A stretch of 9,786 nt of DNA, taken from Akkermansiaceae bacterium UBA985. Its GTDB lineage: Bacteria > Verrucomicrobiota > Verrucomicrobiia > Verrucomicrobiales > Akkermansiaceae. This document shows, piece by piece, positions 6,534-9,786 of this stretch (position 1 is the first letter of the stretch; each line of letters opens with the position of its first letter). The notes under the pieces were generated by a model. That model ran no database searches and had not been told where the DNA came from. It saw nothing but the letters and a program-made list of their open reading frames with translations. The stretch spans positions 1 to 9,786 of the forward strand of contig DBBL01000167.1 in the NCBI GenBank assembly GCA_002292185.1, given 5' to 3'. The translations under genes were made by a program, and so were the position numbers.

Positions 6534-7610
6534 ATGTCTGGCAAAGAGCCTGTCAGGGTGGCGGCGATGATTTCCCGCAAGAAAATTCATTATGAGGCCA
6601 CGGGTTGGCTTGGTCAGTATCTGTATCACTTTGGGCGCTATTCGAGCATCCCGCTGGTGTATGATGACTTATTGCGCTTCACGGGCTCGATGCCTTATGA
6701 GGATCCCAAAGGCAGGGAGACACTTTGGCTTACAGTGATGTATCCCCATGAGGTGATGATGGAGCTGCGCCCACAGCTGACCAAAATCTATACGGATTTG
6801 AAAGTAGGAGGAGAATCAGCTCACCATGAACACCTGATCGTGGACCGTATTGATTTTGGCGAGTTTGGTAACTCAAGGCCATTTAGGATACGGGTTACCA
6901 ATCAGTATAATGATAACTCAGATTATTTTTATGTGAAACATGCTGACGCCTCGCGCATCTACGGCCTAGAGCTTGAGCATATTCTTTCACCCAATAGAAT
7001 CAATTACCTCGCCCGTGGCAACACTCTCATTGAAGAGCATATTGCGGGCATTCCCGGCGACGTCTTTATTAATCAGTATTTGCCCAAGCCTGAGATTAAT
7101 AAAGTGCGAGTGGCCAAAGAGTTCGTAAAATTTAATGAGCGATGCTTTATCCGTTTGCTTGGCGATATGCGCTCAGTGAACTATGTGCTGGAAATAACAC
7201 CTGACTTTGAGGCGGTGCAGTACCGAGTTAGGCCGATCGACTTTGACCAGCAAAGTTATCACGGTAGGGCCAAGACCTACATGGCTTATCACTTTGATAG
7301 CAATAAGGTGGTTACAAGAATGAGTTTCCGAGAGATGAACCGTCAGACGATCGCTCAGTATGCAGAGGAAGAGCGCACCCAGATGGCGAGGCGGGCAAGG
7401 GCCGAACGATCAAGATTGCAGGCATTACTGCGTACGATGGAGAGGGAAGAGCTGGCACCGATGGAAAATATTATCCGGCTTAGAAACGGGCTGAACCGTA
7501 TTCACGGCACAGATAAGTTTACCGAATGCGAGACGATGGGAGCCCTGACAAAGAGGCACATCGAGCTGATGCTTTTTGATCCTGACTTTGCTTACCGGGC
7601 AAATCGCTAG
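6534..7610 (+). CDS. Uncharacterised protein with a possible divergent kinase-like (APH/protein-kinase-fold) core
   Basis: I do not recognise this 358-aa protein as a named family. It is soluble, with no signal peptide or membrane segment. In the ATG 6534 numbering, a segment reads like a reduced kinase fold. YFYVKH with Lys135 could be the beta3 lysine. Acidic residues follow in YGLELEH (about 144-149). LIEEHIAGIPGD (165-176) resembles the hinge-and-IPG segment of aminoglycoside phosphotransferases. LLGDMRSVNYVL (208-219) resembles the catalytic HGD-x4-N loop (Asp211, Asn216), and RPIDFD (233-238) resembles the metal-binding I-D-x-D. The catalytic-loop His is replaced by Leu. The C-terminal part (about 262-310) is a charged Arg/Glu-rich helix, probably coiled coil. 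The frame opens at a TTG (6531); ATG 6534 is the first good start. ATG 6567 (residue 12) follows GGTGG with about 5 nt spacing and is a real alternative. It lies alone between divergent accB and a convergent gene. The kinase idea is inference. Confidence 0.82.
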   Translation: MSGKEPVRVAAMISRKKIHYEATGWLGQYLYHFGRYSSIPLVYDDLLRFTGSMPYEDPKGRETLWLTVMYPHEVMMELRPQLTKIYTDLKVGGESAHHEHLIVDRIDFGEFGNSRPFRIRVTNQYNDNSDYFYVKHADASRIYGLELEHILSPNRINYLARGNTLIEEHIAGIPGDVFINQYLPKPEINKVRVAKEFVKFNERCFIRLLGDMRSVNYVLEITPDFEAVQYRVRPIDFDQQSYHGRAKTYMAYHFDSNKVVTRMSFREMNRQTIAQYAEEERTQMARRARAERSRLQALLRTMEREELAPMENIIRLRNGLNRIHGTDKFTECETMGALTKRHIELMLFDPDFAYRANR

Positions 7611-7616
7611 TTTGCC
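7598..7616. terminator. Perfect 6-bp stem-loop with the stop codon of the kinase-like gene in its loop
   Basis: GGCAAA (7598-7603) and TTTGCC (7611-7616) pair around the loop TCGCTAG, which ends with the stop codon TAG (7608-7610). The right arm is also the start of the first 16-bp repeat. No T-run follows, so terminator function is uncertain. It mirrors the stem-loop at the end of the SMUG1 gene. Confidence 0.35.
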
Positions 7617-7661
7617 AGAGGTGTCATTTGCCAGAGGCATCTCTAGCCAGAGGTGCCGCGT
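7614..7661. repeat. Three tandem 16-bp units sharing GCCAGAGG
   Basis: GCCAGAGG begins at 7614, 7630 and 7646, an exact 16-bp period; the other 8 bp of each unit vary, though the base pairs before each copy (TT, TT, TA) are also similar. The block fills most of the 62-bp gap between the convergent kinase-like and cyclase-fold genes. It could be bound by a protein, act in termination, or be a decaying minisatellite. Confidence 0.6.
7636..7657. terminator. 8-bp stem-loop in the convergent gap, possible bidirectional terminator
   Basis: GGCATCTC (7636-7643) pairs with GAGGTGCC (7650-7657) over all 8 positions with one G-T wobble, around the loop TAGCCA. It overlaps the second and third 16-bp units and lies between two convergent stop codons (7610 and 7673), where a bidirectional terminator would be expected. 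There is no T-run on either side. Confidence 0.35.
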
Positions 7662-7672
7662 TACCTGCGGGC

Positions 7673-8854
7673 TTATCTGCAGCGTGCTAGGGTTGCCAGG
7701 GCGTAGCCGGTGCCATAGGCATAATGGTAGTTGTAGAGCGGGTAGTCCCACCAGCAGCCATTTTTTTCCTGCTTGGAAATAATCAAGACTGCGATTTTTT
7801 GTTGCCACTTTTGCTGCTCCTGGGGGGGCAAAAAATCAATGCATTCTGAGGCATAGTAGTGACCATAGAAGTAGAAGTATCCAGAAACGGCGGCGGGAGC
7901 TTCATGAGGGACGGGGCGTTTGCGGCCATGATCGAGCCAGCCTTGCCGGTCAAAGAGCCTTTGTAGCCAGGTGCGGATGACGGTGTCGGTTACTTCGCTG
8001 TCGCCAAATTTCCTAAGCGCGGCATTGCATGCCTGGGAACGACCAAGGGAGCCGGCAGGCGTATTGATGGATCGTCTGGGTGTCCAGCGGTGACTGAAGG
8101 AATACGTGTAGGAGAAGTCAGGATTACGCTGCATTTGAATCGATTCAACGCCACGCTTAACAACGGTTGCGGGAAGCTCGATATCCATGGTTATGGCGAC
8201 GTCATGCATTGCGAGCAAAGCAGTAGCGGTGGTAAAGCTCATGATGCTGCCTGAGGGTTTGGCGGTGACATGCTTGAAGTCATAATAGCCCCAACCCTTG
8301 TTGACGTCTTCGTGGCGCACTAGGCGCTTGATCTGAATGGCAGCTTGCCGGCGGTATTCCTCCCTCTTGGTGGGGTCGTCATGGTAACGGTAGAGTGATG
8401 CCAAAGCACGCAGGCTGTAAGCGTGAGCCCAAATGCTGTAGGTTGCCCTAGGGTCAATATTGCGAACATTTGGTAGTGTTTCAAGTAACCATGCCTCACC
8501 TCGCTCGATGGCCTTGAGGGTGGCCGGTCGTTGATCACGACATTCTAACAGGCCGTGCAGGGCTAGTGCGGAGCTTGCCGTTCGAAATGCTTGATGAGCA
8601 TCGGGCACAGGGGCATAGATGTTGAGCCCCTTGGTGCGGGTGGCGTTACCCCATGAGCCGTTTTTGTTTTGATGCGAAACGAGAAAATCGGCCCCTTGCT
8701 CGATGGAGCGGTTGATGTCCAGACCACTTAGCTCGGGTGCTTTTTCGGCGGCCCTGAGGGAGCTTGTCAGGAGGCAGGCAATCGAAAATATTTTGACCGC
8801 CGGATATGCATGGAATGCAGATCGGAGCAAGGGCCTTGTAAGCCACCGGATCAT
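7673..8854 (-). CDS. Secreted prenyltransferase/squalene-cyclase-fold protein
   Basis: This 393-aa protein has terpenoid-cyclase-type alpha/alpha-barrel repeats. A QW motif, GADFLVSHQNKNGSW, lies at 54-68. KGWGYYDF (186-193) and RQGWLDHG (303-310) are further repeat turns, and KQEKNGCWWDYPLYNYHYAYG (about 361-381) is a C-terminal QxxxGxW repeat rich in aromatic residues. Residues about 19-36 (AVKIFSIACLLTSSLRAA) form a signal peptide, so it should act in the periplasm or outside. It is smaller than squalene-hopene cyclase (about 630 aa) and I do not see that enzyme's DXDD acid motif, so cyclase activity is unlikely to be assumed; binding or another role is possible. I chose ATG 8854 because its ATG overlaps the adaptor stop as ATGA, a sign of translational coupling. 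The frame runs further upstream, to 8902, inside the adaptor gene, but that extension is Arg/His-rich and spoils the signal peptide. Confidence 0.87.
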   Translation of the reverse strand: MIRWLTRPLLRSAFHAYPAVKIFSIACLLTSSLRAAEKAPELSGLDINRSIEQGADFLVSHQNKNGSWGNATRTKGLNIYAPVPDAHQAFRTASSALALHGLLECRDQRPATLKAIERGEAWLLETLPNVRNIDPRATYSIWAHAYSLRALASLYRYHDDPTKREEYRRQAAIQIKRLVRHEDVNKGWGYYDFKHVTAKPSGSIMSFTTATALLAMHDVAITMDIELPATVVKRGVESIQMQRNPDFSYTYSFSHRWTPRRSINTPAGSLGRSQACNAALRKFGDSEVTDTVIRTWLQRLFDRQGWLDHGRKRPVPHEAPAAVSGYFYFYGHYYASECIDFLPPQEQQKWQQKIAVLIISKQEKNGCWWDYPLYNYHYAYGTGYALATLARCR

Positions 8855-9786
8855 TTGACAATGACTTGGCTTTTCTCGAGCCCTTCGGTGATGACCACCC
8901 ACTTGTCGTTGGAAGCTCCAATAGTAACCGCGCGCGTGGCGGGTTTGCCATCAGCGAGTTTAACCTGAACCGTATAGCTGCCGTCATTGGCTTCACTGAG
9001 GTATTCTACCGGCACTTTCAGAGCATCATCCATGATATGGCTCAGGATTTTGACATTGGCTTTCATGCCAGGAACCACGGAGATGCCCGAGGGTAGAGTA
9101 GGCTCGAGTGTGGTAAGGAATGTGTTTTTGGTGGATGGGTGACTGGCTACATCGCTTACTTTTACAGAGAATGCCTTATAGGGGTTGAGTTTGGTTGTGG
9201 CATATCCAGCTGCATCCTTGCTTATACCTGCTAGTTTATCTTCGCCAGCTAGCGCGTAGAGTTTTAGTGATCCGCCCGCAGGGATGACGGTCATCAGGGT
9301 TGTGTAGGCCCGAAGTTTGCTGCCAAGCTTAAGCACTTTTGCGGCGGCCTCGGATTGCCACTTGCCGTTTTTGATTTCCCCATAATACACGGTGCCATCA
9401 ATAGGTGCGGTGATTGCCATCATGGCGCGGTCGCTTTTTAGTTTGGCGAGTCTTTCCTCTTTCTGCTGATGGTCTCTAGCGGATTTTTCTGTCTGCTGCT
9501 GCTTGATTTGTAAATCTCTTGGTAGTTTCTGCTTTGCATCGGTATTGGCAATGCGCGCACTTTCTAAGGTGCGTTTTTTGGTTTCAAGCTTACGCGGGAT
9601 GATGGTGTGTAGTGCCATTTCAGCATTCGCTTTTGTGCTAACTAATGAAAACTTGGCACGCTCCACGTAATAGCGTGCGCGCTTGAGGATGATTTCCTCC
9701 GTCTCCTCGGTTTTTTCGTCCTCGCTGTACATCTTGAGTAACTGCTCGAGTTCTTCTTGTTGAGATGCGAGGTAGAATTCCGCCCG
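8851..9786 (-). CDS. HlyD/RND-type periplasmic adaptor (membrane fusion protein), 5' end outside window
   Basis: The frame stays open to the right edge, so 311 residues of the C-terminal part are seen and the N-terminal membrane anchor is missing. The visible protein starts with a long charged helical hairpin (about 1-120, rich in Lys, Glu, Gln and Arg), the coiled coil that meets an outer-membrane channel. The second half of the lipoyl/barrel-sandwich domain follows, with the typical ITAPIDGTVYYGEI at 125-138. Then come a beta-barrel region (about 160-240, with VVPGMKANVKI) and a membrane-proximal domain (VPVEYLSEANDGSYTVQV and ITEGLEKSQVIV). Such adaptors link an inner-membrane RND, ABC or MFS pump to an outer-membrane channel; the pump is probably upstream, outside this window. 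The stop TGA overlaps the next gene's ATG. Substrate unknown. The Met at 9732 is internal, not the start. Confidence 0.9.
   Translation of the reverse strand, partial: RAEFYLASQQEELEQLLKMYSEDEKTEETEEIILKRARYYVERAKFSLVSTKANAEMALHTIIPRKLETKKRTLESARIANTDAKQKLPRDLQIKQQQTEKSARDHQQKEERLAKLKSDRAMMAITAPIDGTVYYGEIKNGKWQSEAAAKVLKLGSKLRAYTTLMTVIPAGGSLKLYALAGEDKLAGISKDAAGYATTKLNPYKAFSVKVSDVASHPSTKNTFLTTLEPTLPSGISVVPGMKANVKILSHIMDDALKVPVEYLSEANDGSYTVQVKLADGKPATRAVTIGASNDKWVVITEGLEKSQVIVK

Noticed and set aside
7614..7661. Tandem repeat considered as a CRISPR array
   Set aside because: The conserved core is only 8 bp and the spacing 16 bp, far shorter than CRISPR repeats and spacers, and there are no cas genes.
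7673..8854. Cyclase-fold protein considered as a squalene-hopene cyclase
   Set aside because: It is secreted, about 390 aa instead of about 630, and lacks a visible DXDD catalytic motif.

Overview
The window looks like chromosomal core and near-core DNA of a Gram-negative bacterium of the PVC group, most likely Verrucomicrobiota (order Verrucomicrobiales or a relative). That placement is an inference. It rests on a bacterial SMUG1-type uracil-DNA glycosylase, a multiheme cytochrome fused to HEAT and TPR repeats, a secreted terpenoid-cyclase-fold protein next to an efflux adaptor, an isolated accB-accC pair, moderate GC, and almost no Shine-Dalgarno sequences at the starts. No phage, IS, integrase, CRISPR, rRNA or tRNA signal was seen, and no gene-free stretch exceeds 300 bases.

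Layout, left to right. 1-152 (-): N-terminal fragment of an exported protein that runs off the left edge. 338-2662 (-): a lipoprotein-like cytochrome with eight CXXCH haem motifs followed by HEAT-like and TPR repeats. 2700-3563 (-): a CPBP-family intramembrane protease, 37 nt upstream of the cytochrome and possibly cotranscribed with it. 3642-4403 (+): SMUG1-like uracil-DNA glycosylase, divergent from the protease. 4460-5815 and 5867-6349 (-): accC and accB, the biotin carboxylase and biotin carrier protein of acetyl-CoA carboxylase, transcribed accB then accC from a plausible sigma70-type promoter. 6534-7610 (+): an unrecognised 358-aa protein with kinase-like motifs. 7673-8854 (-): a secreted prenyltransferase/squalene-cyclase-fold protein whose start overlaps, as ATGA, the stop of a HlyD/RND-type periplasmic adaptor (8851-9786, -), which is cut by the right edge.

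How the genes work together. accB and accC supply malonyl-CoA for fatty-acid synthesis together with a carboxyltransferase encoded elsewhere. SMUG1 is a stand-alone DNA-repair enzyme. The adaptor and cyclase-fold protein are translationally coupled and probably act together in the cell envelope. The cytochrome is a periplasmic or lipid-anchored electron-transfer or redox protein.

Points for a second look: the kinase-like signature in the 358-aa protein; a 16-bp-period tandem repeat (7614-7661) between convergent genes; AACTTCA heptad repeats in the leaders of two minus-strand genes; perfect hairpins whose loops contain the stop codons of both plus-strand genes; and the coupling of a terpenoid-cyclase-fold protein to an efflux adaptor. 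I do not see a clear, complete new multi-gene system; the kinase-like protein and the adaptor/cyclase pair are the best candidates for undescribed biology.
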